The notes: generated by a model not told the origin, from the sequence alone. 64,000 nt of DNA from Lindgomyces ingoldianus (GCF_010093535.1 NW_022985169.1:1320879-1384878); one strand, 5' to 3'. Positions 1-12,478 are shown, counted from the stretch's first letter. Translations and numbers: made by a program.

Positions 1-1056
1 CATGCTCTCCAATTTGTTGCTTGTGTTGGGCATGTCCTTCTTCCTTGGTGGCATCTATCGCCTTGAGCAATTCTTTAACGTTACCGTTGCGCAAACCGCG
101 GCTAGCTTGCTCGCCCTCTGCATTGCTAGTGTGATTATTCCAACCGTTTTCCATTCGATGCTGCAAGCTGATGCGGCGCCGGACGGTCAAAGAAACCAAG
201 AGCTCGTGAGTATTTTGTCCAAATGTGTGTAATGAACTGTCAATCTAACAGATGCATTAGTCGCGCGGAACAGCGGTCATTCTTCTATTCGTATATGCCT
301 GCTATCTCATTTTCCAACTAAAGTCACACGTTGATATGTATAACGAGCCGAGCCAAAAAGTCCCAAAGAGGAAGTCTTCCAAAATCGAGGAAGGTACTGC
401 AACGCGCGGCCTTGCAGCGATCGGAGCTGGGACCGCTGCAGCATCCGGTGGCGGAGTGAATGCGAGTAAGCTTGTCAAGAACGCCGATGAATTAGAAGAC
501 GAAGAGGATGACTTCGAAGAGCCACAACTGTCGGTCATCGGCGCGCTTATCACTCTAGGAGTTTCCACCACGTTGGTCGCTTTCTGTTCCGAATTCATGG
601 TCTCTAGTATCGACGGCCTCACCGCGACCGGAGGAATTTCTACTACCTTCGTTGGTCTCATTCTCATTCCTATCGTCGGAAACGCCGCAGAGCATGCTAC
701 AGCCATTACCGTAGCCATCAAGGACAAGATGGACTTGGCTATCGGTGTCGCCGTTGGTTCTAGCATGCAAATCGCTCTCTTAGTACTCCCGTTGATTGTC
801 GTCCTTGGCTGGATCATGGGCAAAGAGTGCATGACTCTTTATTTCGATACCTTTCAAATTGCTGTTCTCTTCGTCGCTGTTTTGCTCGTCAACTATCTCA
901 TCCAAGACGGGAAATCTCGTAAGTTCCTTGTCCCTCCTAACCTCTACTAATGTCTAACATCTATCAGATTGGCTCGAGGGTGTTCTCCTCATGTCCTCTT
1001 ACCTCATCATTGCTCTCGCGGCCTGGTTCTACCCGGACATTGCGGAAGTGTGCTGA
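1..1056 (+). CDS. VCX1: Vacuolar Ca2+/H+ exchanger (CAX/VCX1 family), 5'-truncated
   Basis: Antiporter that moves cytosolic Ca2+ into the vacuole in exchange for protons. The window starts inside the gene, so only the last 316 residues are seen. Exons are 2-205, 261-918 and 968-1056. The first intron has two possible acceptors, and only the TAG ending at 260 avoids an in-frame stop and gives the smooth join NQEL-SRGTAVILL. Several hydrophobic segments flank an acidic loop (EDEEDDFEE), as is usual for the family. The second conserved CAX repeat is plain: GNAAEHATAITVAIKDKMD followed by AIGVAVGSSMQIALLVLP, with the Glu and His of the transport site. The C-terminus ends soon after the last helix (WFYPDIAEVC). 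The missing part would hold the N-terminal regulatory tail and the first CAX repeat. Family assignment is firm. Whether it is the VCX1 orthologue or a paralogue is not. Confidence 0.93.
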
Positions 1057-2809
1057 GGGTAGGCTAGTTCTCAGCCTCCATTCCATACCTTGCACAATGA
1101 CCTCCCTTTGTCTATACTGTTTCCTTCCTTTCATTCTGGCGTTCTGGGTAGAACTTGCAATACATTTCGGTCTTTTCCGGACAACCAGATACATCCAATT
1201 GTAGGTCTGTTGCGCGTGTTTCCTTGATACCCTCCGAGAATCTTGTGAATTGTCCCTTTTGGTACATTGATATGGAGGTAAATGTGCTATATGTGTTTCA
1301 TTATGGTCAAAGCTGTGTTTTCCAGTATTAGCCTTTATGTATATCTAAATTTTTGAAATGCCACACAGCTGTTAATTTGACTTCGAATTTCCAGTTTCAT
1401 TCAGTCGCGTTCTTGTGTTTTAGTCTACCTTGACGCCGGCATGACCGGCGATGTTCTGATTCGTGGTCCGAGACTGCTCTGCTTGGTCATAAAGCAGGCG
1501 TAAGCACCCAACCCCTATGCCTCCACCCGCTACTTTGACGATAGATCCTCGCACTTCTACGAGCGTCTTCCTTTCCTACACTCGAAATCCAGGGTCTTCT
1601 AGTGTAGTACATCTATATGGCAAGTCAGGCTACTTTGGCATAAAGACTGTTACTAACGCGTTATATATTATATAGCATCGATGTGCAAAAGCTTCGACCT
1701 TCTCGGCCAATGTCTATATAGTCTCCTAGCAGCTATGATTGTGAAATTCGGTGGATCTCCTTCTCAGTGAGCTAAATTCTCACTATTCTCTCCTTGGCAC
1801 AATGCTAGGCCAAGCAGCACTCCGTCTCTTGTCAGGGCATACATGTCAAAGCTTCAACGCCGACGACCTCCTCTTAGGAAAGCCATCAGAGGGTTTGCCT
1901 CCTTCATGACTCTAAACCGCGTGGCGTTCGTGGTTCGACATACGAGCACGCATCAGGTCTAGAGCCGTTCGCATCGACACCAAACATATCTGTCCGAGTC
2001 GACATCTATGCCTACCTGTATCGACTCTCTCTAAGCAGCTAGCTCTTCCTAATGACTCCTTACTTCCTGGTATCGCTATCTAAGAGATCAGAAATATGTA
2101 ATCCTTGGAAGAGAGCTTGAACTCTCTCACTAGACCTTATCTCATTCTCTTCTCCCTTAGACCGAGAAGAGCATGCCGCTCTCACCCTTCTAACCCCATA
2201 TCTATTTAAGCCGGCCACCACACGAACTCGGCCTTCTCTCCTCCACCACCCTTCGCGATTCTATCTCAACCCACCTCTTCTCGCCGAAGCTTGTCCTTTT
2301 CTCTGACGACTGGTTGGGTCGTCGCCTACGACTACTTAAGCTTTCTTCCTCCAACTATTCCTTCTCTCCACCTACACTCACTTCATCAACTACGGCTACT
2401 TAACACTTCCTCTATCCTCCTTCCCTTCTTCCACTCCTGCTTCACTTCATTACGTACCACTATATAGCCCTCTTTCTTTTCGCCCAATTTCTCCACCACT
2501 TTCCCACCGACTTCCTCTCACCTTCGAAGCAACCTCCGACATTCTCCCTTACGCCTTTTCGGCAGCGCATCTCAGCGCCCCGTTCCTCCGCTAACAACCC
2601 CGCAAAATCGTGCCTGTTTTGAGTGGAATTCCGAGATTCTTTTGACATACTCCTCAAAACTGGCAAAGGGGTGGAGGATCTTAACCTAGCAAGTATTACC
2701 GACCCCGTCGGCCCTTGAGATACTAAATATCATTCACTACCAAACACAAGTCATGGTTACCTTAGAGGTGGACACCGTCACCGACATTATTAGTAACCAG
2801 TAACCAGAT
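1057..2809. other. Intergenic region with pyrimidine-rich leader of the SNF2 gene
   Basis: No coding region is supported here; the open frames are short and resemble nothing I recognise. From about 2220 to 2550 the plus strand is strikingly C+T rich (runs such as CTTCTCTCCTCCACC), a common feature of filamentous fungal promoters and 5' UTRs just upstream of transcription starts. TATA-like stretches sit at about 2209 (TATTTAAG) and 2461 (TATATAG). The most economical reading is the 3' end of the exchanger gene followed by the promoter and 5' UTR of the helicase gene that starts at 2810. Confidence 0.5.
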
Positions 2810-5800
2810 ATGGATATTCCTAGAGACAATCAAGAGGCAAGCGTTGGGATGCCTACAGTCGAGCCCCTAACCGAGGAAGAACAGCGACATCTTGAGGACG
2901 TCACTCCAGAGCCTCACGAGTCTACACCAAACCCAACTGAAGAGCATGATGATGTAGAATTGATCGCTCAACACGAGATTACCTTCCAAAAGAGCTCGAT
3001 GGGACCTGTTCCAAACCTCCGGCGACGTAGGAAGATTGTTAAATCTCAAGACACGCTACTGCAGTCCGGTCTAGTCAATAATTCTATTCCTGAGAATCGG
3101 TTCCAACGCGAGAATTCATTACCAGTGTTCGTACGCGGCTCAACGCCAGATTCACCGAACTTCAGTCCAACATCCACTCGTTTATCCAATTCTATCGGTC
3201 AAGCAACAATCACCATGCCCCCTCCCAGCCTCCTAGGGCCGTCTTGTCTGACCGAAAACGGCAGCAACTGGGACAATGGAGAGGGTGGCTCTAAGGCTCC
3301 CCGTCAGAATAGTTCAAATATGTCGTTGATGCACAAGATCCGAAATAATATTCAAATGCTCCAGAAGAACAAAGCTGCCGGAATGAAGACCGCTACTCCA
3401 GCACATGCAGCCTATCGACCCACACCAGATCGCGAAGATCTTCTCGAGGCTGTTCTAATGACCAATACGCCACCGAACGTAAATACGGAAGTGCTGGAGG
3501 CTCATGAGGAGGATGACGGAGATAAGGAGGCGGCTGAGGAGTTCCGGAAACAGAAGCGCAAGTTTGATGCACTCAGGAAACAAAACGGCGGCGAACTCAC
3601 GTTCCGGCAAGACGTTGAATGGATGAGAATTCAGAGTGCTGAAGATGCACGCAAGAAGAAACGCAAACGGGATCTCCTCAAGGCTAGAGAAGAGCAACTT
3701 GGAGAGCAAGGGGCGCAGGGGCTATCGCTCTTCATAGACGAAAATGGATCAAATGATATCCCTAACGTGGAGAATGAGAATGATTCGGACGACGGCGATG
3801 AACTCGATCTAGATCCCCAAGTAGGTTCCCGTAAGCGTCGTCGACCCCCTCTTCCTCGAAAGGAGCCCAGGCAGATTTCAATTCAGGAGGCCGAGTACCA
3901 GAGTATGAGGGTCGCCCTAGAGGCTGAGGTTGACTCTAGGAAGAAGAAAAAGAAGACGCAGATGTCACCCGACAGAACTCAAAATAGGAAAGGCCCTGCT
4001 AAGTCGAAAGTCTCAAAAGCTCGCGCCTCCAAATCTTCGAAATCGAAAGCTGAAAAAAAAAATGCAAGAGGAGCTCGCAAGACCGCTCAACAAAAGCGGA
4101 ATGACCAGAGAGCTGTTCACCAAATGAGCTCCCTGTTTACTGGAGATGTTTTCGCCGAGCAAGCAGGTGAAGATGCGGCTGATGAGCCAACATTTACAAC
4201 AACCAGGAGGAAACATGAAGCCCTCAAGGAACTGATTGCCAGTGTACCTATTGACCATAAGAAGACCGCACGCTCAGATTTATCAATCCTGCTGGCTGCT
4301 ACCAAAGATTTCGATGGTCGTGGCAGCGTAAAACCTCACGGTAACAACCTGTGGCTCGTGAAGGGTATGAAGACAGCCCTGAAGGCCTACCAGCTTCTGG
4401 GGAGTGCATTCATGCGTCGTCGAGAGAATGCTTCGGAAGAGCCGCGAGGAGGTCTAGTTGCGGACCAGATGGGTCTCGGAAAGACTCTGATGATGCTTGG
4501 TAAGGGCCACACTCCCAATCACTCCTTCAAACTGTCTTTTGGCTGCTGACATGCTTCTAGCAAACATCGTAAACGGGAGACCTCCACGCACTTCAGAACA
4601 CAAAACCACGCTTCTTGTAGCCAGCCCTAGTCTTCTCACTCAGTGGGCAAAGGAGATTGAGACCCATACGGATGGGAAGCTTACGATGATGAGATATGGA
4701 GCTGGCACACGTATTGATTCCAACCGTTCTTTCGAGATCCTCGCACAACACGATATAATCCTCACTACCTACACTGAGGTCATGAGGTCGTACCCAAAGA
4801 ATGAACCTCCAATCGGATGCCAGACTACAGAGCAGAAGATTGTTTGGTGGAAGCAAGTATTCGAGACTGAGCGCGGAGTCTTGCACCGAATGGTATTCCT
4901 GCGCGTAGTGCTAGACGAGGCCCAGGCAATCAAGAACCACACTGGCAGAACCTCCATCGCCTGTCGCGCTTTAATGGCTCACCACAGGTGGGCGCTTAGC
5001 GGGACCCCAGTCCTGAATGGCTTGCACGAGCTTTATGCTTACTTCAAGTTTTTGGGAGTGCCACATACTGGCAGTTTCAAAATCTTCAGATATAATTATT
5101 GTGATACCTCGGATCCAGAGAACACGGAACGCCTGCTTGTTCGCCTCTCCCAGTTCATGATTCGAAGGACTCATTCTGAGTAAGTAGTGCCTCCATCTAA
5201 TCTAAACTGTGCTAATCGTTCCCAGTGTAATGTTTGGCGCTCCAATTCTCAAGCTTCCGAAAGCCGATCAAGGAACTCACTGGTGCGACTTTAACGACGT
5301 CGAACGGAGCATCTACGACATAGTGCAGCAGCGCTTTGCTAAGAGAATTAACTGGATGGCACAAAAAGGGGATCTTGAGACATCGTACAGCAGTGCTTTA
5401 GTGTGAGCGTATTCTCTTAGTTTAATAATGACCTGAGGCTGACCATCTAATTATTTTAGTATGCTTCTGCGATTGCGGCAGCTGACAGCCCACATTCTTA
5501 TGCTGCAGTTCGTCATGAGGGATCTCCTTGAGCGAGAAGACATTGAGCGAATTCGAGAAGTGACCAACCAAGCTGCAACCGATAGCAAATCTGCTCAAGG
5601 CCTCCAGATAATTGCCATTCGAGAGCAGTTGAAGGCATTGTCGGAGGAGCAGAAGAAAACCCAGGAAGCCCAGGAAATTGAGGAATCTCCCATTGAAGAT
5701 ATCTCAGCCCCAACAGATTCCTTCGATCGACCAAATGAAGGGGTGAGTGTTGCCAGTCGAGGAGCAAAGACTGGGCGACAGTTCGGCAAAACTTTCAACT

Positions 5801-7099
5801 TCAAACCATACCTAAAGAGCCTTACAACTGGCGACCACTGGCAAAAGATGAAAGAGAAGGCAGAGTGTACCAAATGCCATAATAGGCCGAGGAACGCTTG
5901 GATCACCGAATGCCATCATCTTCTCTGTTTCTCATGTTATGAGGATCTGCAAATTGAGGCCGCCGAGCGAGGTCGAGAGCACGCAATGTGCAAAGCATGT
6001 GGCAAGACGTTCCGCTTTGCCCATGAGTGTAATGCCGATGGTGAATTAGACGACTCTCAGGCCTATGACGGCCCCGTGACTCGATCTAGGCAGCCCCGTG
6101 TCCGGCCCGAACGTGAAGACATTCGGGACGACTGGCTCTCCCTGGGCGGGAAAGACGTCCTCCCAAGCGCAAAGACGATTGCCATCAAAGCTCAAATCCT
6201 CAACTGGATCCAAGAGAACCCGGACGTCAAGATCATCATTTACACCCAATTTCTCGCCATGTAAGTCTAGTTCCAGCTATACTCTGACAGCTGCCAGCTA
6301 ACTGCTTGTAGGATCCGTATTCTGCACAAAGTTTGCCAGGAAGAAGGCTGGGGCGCTGAGCAAGTAAGTGTATACCCAGAGCAACCCAATGGTACCCATC
6401 TCCCCTTAGTCTAGACCGAGAAGTAATACCATCCGCTCTTAGCGCCTAAGCTCATCTCCCGGGACTTCTGCTGATTGCGGATGAGTGATCTTCGCCGACT
6501 AATTTGGTGTACAGTATCACGGCAAGATGAGCTTCACAGCGCGAGACAAAGCTATCGCCTCATTCGCAGACAAGCCGCATGTGAAGATTCTGCTAGCTTC
6601 ACTGCGCTGTGGAGGCTGTAGGTTTAATCCCTCTGGCGACTATTTGAATCTGGAGAACTGACGGGAAGTACAGTGGGTCTCAATCTTACCATGGCCTCCC
6701 GTGTCATAGTGATAGATCCTTGGTGGAACTCAGCGTCGGAACAGCAAGCATTCTGCCGAGTCTTCCGCATTGGGCAAACAGATACGACCTTCATGACGCG
6801 ATTCTGTGTCCAAAACTCTGTCGACCAGCGATTAATTGACATGCAAGAACGTAAGAAGAGAGAGATTGACGAGGTCATGGAAGATGATGGTTCTACTGTT
6901 AAGAAGTAAGGTGCTTGCTAAACCGCTAGCTAGATTTCGACTGACATACCGTAGGATGAACATTCGTGACCTCATGCGACTCTTTGGGAACCTCGAGGAG
7001 GACCCCAGCGGTAGACCATTCATCATCGTCGATAACCCAGATTCCCGTGGCGGCCTCCAGGCTGATCGTTTCGATGAAGGCTACGCCGACGAGATCTAA
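2810..7099 (+). CDS. SNF2-family DNA helicase/translocase with RING finger (Rad5/Rad16/HLTF-like)
   Basis: Predicted DNA-dependent ATPase of 1272 residues in eight exons: 2810-4499, 4561-5179, 5226-5402, 5460-6260, 6312-6363, 6515-6617, 6674-6905, 6955-7099. The first 500 residues are charged and lysine-rich, probably disordered and nuclear. The Walker A block DQMGLGKTLMML (near residue 555) is split by intron 1. The Walker B is LDEAQAIKNH, so the box reads DEAQ rather than DEAH. Motif III is ALSGTPVLNG. A C3HC4-like RING lies near residues 965-1010 (CTKCHN, ECHHLLCFSC, CKACGK) between the two helicase lobes, as in Rad5, Rad16 and HLTF. Motifs V and VI are LNLTMASRVIVIDPWW and QAFCRVFRIGQT. 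The RING implies E3 ubiquitin-ligase activity. A Rad5-type HIRAN domain is not visible, so true Rad5 orthology is unlikely; a fungal-specific relative is more probable. Intron 5 (151 nt) is long for this window. Confidence 0.9.
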
Positions 7100-8203
7100 G
7101 AAAGTTCCTTTTTTATTAGCTTGTTCCGACCATTCCTCGGATCTATCGACCCTCTTTTCAAAGTTTGTTCGACCCGTATTTGAAATATGCCCTCTTGGTT
7201 GCATCTACACTTAGCTTATTCTACAAGCCACACCGGCCTTGGAGCGCGCGGCTTTGCAGTCTCGGCGCGACGGCTCAACGAGAATTGCGGCACTTCTGCA
7301 TGAGCAGAGCCGCGTACGTGGTTTCACGGCCATTGCGGCTAAGGCGTTCTGGGCTCCTCGATTGCATTTCTCCTGTTCCTAGCACGCGACACCATGCTCC
7401 TTCTTTTACTTCTTTGCTGGATAGTTCAGACAAAAGTGACAGCTTGCATAGCTGACTGGGATTTGATTGGAGGTCTTGGGGCTGATTTGGCATTGCAGGA
7501 TTTTCTTTCTTTTTCCACGCCCTGGTGGTTGCTTCACATTTGCCTATCAGGATGGTTGGATTTTGCCACTTCCCTGGTGGTATCATCATTAGAGATCTTT
7601 CGACACCTAGGCATTCTTCAACCTCTAAGGCCTATAAATATTTTTAATATAGAATAAAAGCAGTGTACGGAGTATAGTATGAACAAATGTGCCTTCCAAA
7701 GAAGGCGTGAAGACCTCGGAGGCCGGATTTGTCAGCGGCCTTCGATGTAACTGGTTAACTGGGTGGCGGAGCGGGAGTTAGCTCCCTGCGAATAAGGATC
7801 AAGAGGCGTGCTCCGGAGACAGTTCACAATGCATTAAAACAAAAGACGGTTACCGTAGAGTCGTGTGCGGAGATGACCAGCAGAAAATTGTTTGATTTTG
7901 CGGGCGCTCGCAGCTGTCCTGATAAGGAAAAACGCCACCAATCAAGACGGCCACCTTCGGGAGCAGCCAGGCTTGATATCCACGGGTAGTAATCTGCAAT
8001 CGCTTGCGCCCTCTCCTTCTTCCAGGACGAGGGTGCGAGTGTAAAGCTACTCGTAGACTTGCAACCCTCATCGAATTCCACTGGACGCGCCTGGGCACGC
8101 GATCGCCAACCCCGCCGTGGTGCTAGTGACCCCCACCGAGATTCACGACTCGACGCTTTCCCACTCCACCCAGAAAGCGTCCACAGAATAGTGCTCCTTG
8201 CCC
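7100..8203. other. Intergenic region
   Basis: This lies between the helicase stop and the transcription-factor start and holds only short open frames on both strands with no recognisable domain. It should contain the helicase 3' UTR (a T-rich stretch follows the stop, and an AT-rich stretch with AATAAA-like sequence lies near 7640-7670) and the promoter of the downstream regulator. Nothing else is supported. Confidence 0.45.
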
Positions 8204-11079
8204 ATGGATTCTACGACAGATGCTCCGACACAACTCGAGGGCCAGTCCAAAGGCCGCAGGAAGAAGGAGAGCGGAACCATCTCCAAGAGAAGATGTATCT
8301 CAAGTGCGTGTGTGCCGTGCCGCAAGAGGAAGTCGAAGGTATGCCCTGGAGCATTGCCCATAACCTGGGCCGAAGAGGCTCTCCGCTAACCTGCGACGTC
8401 TTACAGTGTGATGGCTCTACACCTTCCTGCTCCGCTTGCGCTGCCGTGTATAATACAGAGTGCGTCTACGACCCTAACTCCGATCACCGGCGGAAGGGCG
8501 TGTACAAGAAGGACATCGACAACCTGAAGACGCGCAACTCGACCCTGCAGACCCTAGTCCAAGCCATCCTGAACTATCCCGAGGATGAGGTCGCTGTGCT
8601 GGTGCAGCAGATTAGGACGTGCGAGAGTCTGGATGCCGTCGCCGAGGCAATAATGGCGAAGGAGAATGGGATGGAGGACGACGACGATGAGCCTGTGTCA
8701 CCATTCACTAACAACGATCCCTCGGTACCGACGTTCGAGTCCCAGCTATCAGGGAATATGGGAGAGCTCCGACTCGAGGACGGCTCTACAAGATACATAG
8801 GTGGAACGTCACATCTGATCTACGTCGGCGGGGGGACAGACGGGACAGACGGGACAGACTCGCCGGCATCATACTCGAACGTGGACCATTACCAGCAGCA
8901 GGAGGACCCGCTTACGTCGTGGACCGAAGTAACCTCGGACCCGGAGCTCGTTCTTCATCTAGTGAACATGTATTTTTGCTGGCACTATAGTTTCTTCACG
9001 ACCCTTTCAAAAAGCCTCTTCTATCGGGAATTCTTACTAGGGAAACCGCCACCGGGCTCCCGGCGGAAAACGGAGTATTGTACACCACTATTGGTCAATG
9101 CCATGCTCGCGCTGGGCTGTCACTTCACATCATGGCCTGGCGCGAGGGTAGACCGGAACGATTCGGCGACGGCAGGAGATCATTTCTTCAAGGAGGCCAA
9201 GAGATTAATCATGGAGGGTGACTTGCATGAGGTGCCGGCACTGACCACTGTCCAAGCACTGGCACTCATGTCTGTAAGAGAAGCTGGATGTGGGAGAGAA
9301 GCTAAGGGCTGGGTATATAGCGGCATGAGCTTCAGGATGGCCTGCGACTTAGGCCTGAATCTAAACTCGGGCGGCATGCAGTCGAGCAAAAGCGCTATGG
9401 ACGAAACGGAGGAGGACGCCAGGAAAATCACGTTCTGGGGCTGCTTCTTATTTGACAAGTATGTCTCCATTACGGTGCCTCCTTGACCTGTTGCTGACGC
9501 GTTGCAGGTGTTGGTCGAACTATCTCGGACGACTACCACAGCTCCCTAATTCCATCATAACGGTACGGAAGTTTGACGTCTTCCCAGTCGAGGATGCTGG
9601 TATCTGGTCTGCATATACGGACTCGGGGTTCAGCCAGGCACATGCACAACCTTCGCGAACACGAGCAGTACGTTTCTTCATTCTTTGTATCTACACGCCA
9701 TTCCGCATAGATTCGAATATGCGCTGACATTGCTGCAGGTCGCCCTGCAGATATCTCGGTTATGCGAGATATCTAGCGATCTCATGAATTTCTTTTACAA
9801 CCCCATAGATATGGATAAGGCAAAGGGGAAACAAGCTGAGCTTAAAAAGCTTAGTGAAATTCACCAGCGGCTCGAAACGTGGAGACGAGAGCTTCCAAAA
9901 GAGCTGGAGCCGAAGGAAGGCGGTTTGCCAAGTATACTTGTGATGCAGTAAGTCTCGAGTCACGTGCTTTGACATTCACCCCTGCTAACCACTCGTAGCA
10001 TGTTCTTCCAAATACTATACATCCATCTATTCCGACCGTTCCTCAAATATAATCAAAGCACCTCTCCGCTCCCTGCGCACGTCTCTCCGCGGAAACTTTG
10101 CACTCAGGCAGCCCAAATGATATCTAAGCTACTTCGGCTTTACAAGCGATCGCATGGATTACGACAGATCTGTAACATCGCCGTCTACATAGCTCACTCA
10201 GCTTGTACGATACATCTCCTCAATCTCCCAGAGAAAAATGCCCGCCGAGACATTATCCATGGCGTCAAGCACCTAGAAGAGATAGCAGAGGGCTGGTTAT
10301 GCGCTCGCCGGACTCTCGGTATCCTCAGCATCCTCGCCAAAAACTGGAACGTTGAGCTTCCCGAAGAAGCCGTGACAGTCTTGGCCCGCACTGATGCGAA
10401 GTTCGGTCCGTATGGCGAAGCAAACACGCCAAAAGCCATGGTCCGCGAACCCAAAAAATACGAGGAGAATCCCACTTCCGGATCACCTCTCCTCCCAGCG
10501 TACAGCATGCCCATGTCTACCGCAGCAACATCAACCACCACCTTCTTTGACAAACACGGCCTCCCAATTTCAGCCCTCACTTCCGAAGCCCTCCGTCGCG
10601 GTTCCGAAAACCGCTCCTTACCACCCAACGACGCCTCATCCATGGCCTACCCACGCGTCGTTCGCCACCCCTCCGACAACATCAACGCCTCTACACCAAC
10701 CAGCACCGCAGGTAACAACCGCCAATCTCTGGACAGCACCACCAATTCCTCCGGCAACAGCCCGTCCCAGCTCTTCGGGGGCGTCGATGCGCTCATCCGC
10801 GAAAGCCAAGACTGGTGGCTGCGTGATCAGAGCCAGTTAGCCGTGGGCTTTGAGAATTGGAATCTCAGTGCCGAGGATCTCGCTTGGTTGAATAGCTCGG
10901 TGATTGGTAGCCCTGCGGCTTCCGTGAACAGTTATGCGACCGGCGAGGTTAATGGGAGTGGCGGGGCAAATGCGAATGCGAATGCGAATGGGGTCAATAA
11001 GACTGCCGCCGTGGTTAATGGCGTGAGTGGATATGGTAGTGCGCTGAATACTTATAATGAGCAGGAGTGGTATCAATGA
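8204..11079 (+). CDS. nirA: Zn2Cys6 transcription factor, nitrate regulator NirA/NIT4-like
   Basis: Predicted pathway-specific activator of nitrate and nitrite assimilation genes, 878 residues in five exons: 8204-8338, 8407-9458, 9508-9667, 9739-9947, 9999-11079. The binuclear cluster is ACVPCRKRKSK joined across intron 1 to CDGSTPSCSACAAVYNTECVYDP, giving all six cysteines. It is followed by the linker NSDHRRKGVYKKDIDNLK, which I associate with the NirA/NIT4 group. The middle part (from about residue 270) is a fungal-specific transcription-factor domain, including HMFFQILYIHLFRPF, restored by intron 4. The C-terminus is Ser/Thr/Asn-rich with an Ala-Asn repeat and probably forms the activation region. 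The start is the first ATG in frame with the cluster. A 27-bp in-frame tandem repeat adds three Gly-Thr-Asp units. Family is certain; nitrate function rests on recognition of the linker and needs an alignment. Confidence 0.85.
8833..8859 (+). repeat. Three exact 9-bp tandem copies in nirA-like coding sequence
   Basis: Three perfect copies of GGGACAGAC stand head to tail in exon 2 of the transcription-factor gene and encode Gly-Thr-Asp repeats. The unit is a multiple of three, so copy-number change by slippage would keep the frame. Confidence 0.9.
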
Positions 11080-11364
11080 GCATCGTCCGAGATGTTCGAT
11101 AGGTGTTGGTTGTCCGTCTCCTTGGTCGGTGGAGCAATAGGACCTAGGTAGGAATATTGGTAGGTATAGGCTTGGTGTTAGTACTAGTGTGAACAGAAGT
11201 GTATGTTGTTTGTTGTATATGAATCACGATTCGATCGCTGTTACGGCTACTTGGTTTAGGAATACCTGGAAATTATCTCCTGATGCCCGAAAAGAAGATG
11301 GTCTGTCACCAGGTGTGGAGCTTATTGGTGTCAGGACGGGCAGACAAACAAGTTTTGGTGTCTC

Positions 11365-11388
11365 TGTTTGTGTTTGTGTTTGTGTTTG
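11365..11388 (+). repeat. (TGTTTG)4 microsatellite
   Basis: Four exact copies of TGTTTG lie about 290 bp downstream of the regulator stop codon. The repeat is probably in its 3' UTR or just beyond it and has no evident function. Confidence 0.85.
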
Positions 11389-11449
11389 AGGCTTATTTAA
11401 CGAGAGAGGGATGATGATGATATTGATGATGTATGTAGTACACGTGGAT

Positions 11450-11876
11450 ATTGGTATGAGTTTTTGAGAACGGTGGGAAACAGTTAGTGGCTTTAATTGT
11501 ATACGTTTTCACTCTATGGTTAAAATTAATTATTGTAACTTCTGGTTTGCGTCTTTGTTGCGTTTAATGGGTTAACTAGTATTAGGCTTAGTGGGTTTAG
11601 ACTCTGGTTAGTTGTGGGATTAGATTTAAGGAAGGTGTGTTAGGAAATAGGGCGGAGTTTCTAAAGTAAAAATAGGATAAGAAGAATAAAAAGATTATTT
11701 TTAAAGGTATTAAGAAGTAGAATAAGGTTTCTTAGGATTTTATTATAGAATCTAAAGTTGTACTCTATAACGCCTTTTTGTAGTTAAGAGGGACTAGGCA
11801 GGGGGCTGGATTCTGGCTCTGGGTATTAGATATAGTGCTTGTTAATGCATGTTGGGTAATTGTAGGGGGGTGGCAG
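11450..11876. other. AT-rich degenerate stretch, possible RIP-affected DNA
   Basis: Base composition drops to AT-rich sequence dense in TA steps (for example around 11520-11780), unlike the genes on either side, and no open frame of any length survives. Repeat-induced point mutation of an old repeat gives this look in filamentous ascomycetes, but I could not compute RIP indices. It adjoins the decayed ankyrin gene. Confidence 0.4.
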
Positions 11877-12194
11877 TCAGGAGTGGTCTGTTGGAATTAG
11901 GAGTGCAGTTCTAGATCTTTTCCTTGATTTTCGGGGTAGAGGCAAGCTAATAGCTATGGTAGCGATGGTGCGTGAGTGTCTTGTGAGTCCTCTTCGACCT
12001 ATGGAAACTTGAGCGATCGAACAACTAAGAGTGTCGACTTTGTTGACATCCAATTTGTGCTCCAACAACGCCCACACTGTGTCAACATAGCTATTGGTGG
12101 CAGCCCAGGATAATGCTGTACTGCCAAGAGTGTCTTTGTTGATATCTGCGTTGGGCTCTAGTAAAAGCCGTAATGTTTCAATTGCCTTCTTAAA
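11877..12194 (-). pseudogene. Ankyrin-repeat gene relic
   Basis: The minus strand keeps an open frame of 106 codons bounded by stops, with no suitable ATG at its head. It contains at least one and a half ankyrin repeats: AIETLRLLLEPNADIN, then TALSWAATNSYVDTVWALLE, then HKLDVNKVD. Helix spacing and the ALSWAA / LLE / AD(V)N positions fit the ankyrin consensus. The rest of the frame (down to 11877) no longer resembles ankyrin. Further upstream on the same strand (12204-12682) are other short fragments that may belong to the same broken gene. Ankyrin arrays of this style are typical C-terminal sensors of fungal NLR-like proteins. I infer a decayed gene, but a short spliced gene cannot be excluded. 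Confidence 0.55.
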
Positions 12195-12421
12195 CTAAGC
12201 GAATTACTTAGAAGTATATATGATGATTGTTTGGCTCGGGCCGGGCGACACAATATGGGAGTGGGTCGTTTCGACAATTTCTTTCGAAACTAGATAAAAG
12301 ACAGACTTTCCCATGTCCCCTTGGGGGAAGTTCAAACGGAGACCCATCGTATGCACTGTCGATGCGTACGAGGGGATAGCGACTTGATACGAGGTGCCAA
12401 AAAAGCACTTACGAGCGAATG

Positions 12422-12478
12422 ACTTTGCCACATCCGATTGACTCTGCCACGTCCGATTGACTCTGCCACGTCTGATTG
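12422..12478. repeat. Three tandem 19-bp units
   Basis: The unit ACTCTGCCACGTCCGATTG occurs three times in a row (12422-12440, 12441-12459, 12460-12478) with two or three substitutions between copies. The period is not a multiple of three, so the repeat shifts frame on either strand. This argues against the overlapping minus-strand open frame (12332-12682) being an intact gene. Confidence 0.85.

Noticed and set aside
302..832. 176-codon minus-strand frame opposite the Ca2+/H+ exchanger
   Set aside because: It mirrors a strongly conserved coding exon and has Ser-rich antisense composition without any domain.
11365..12478. CRISPR-like array from the short repeats
   Set aside because: The repeats are contiguous without spacers, and the genome is a eukaryote's.
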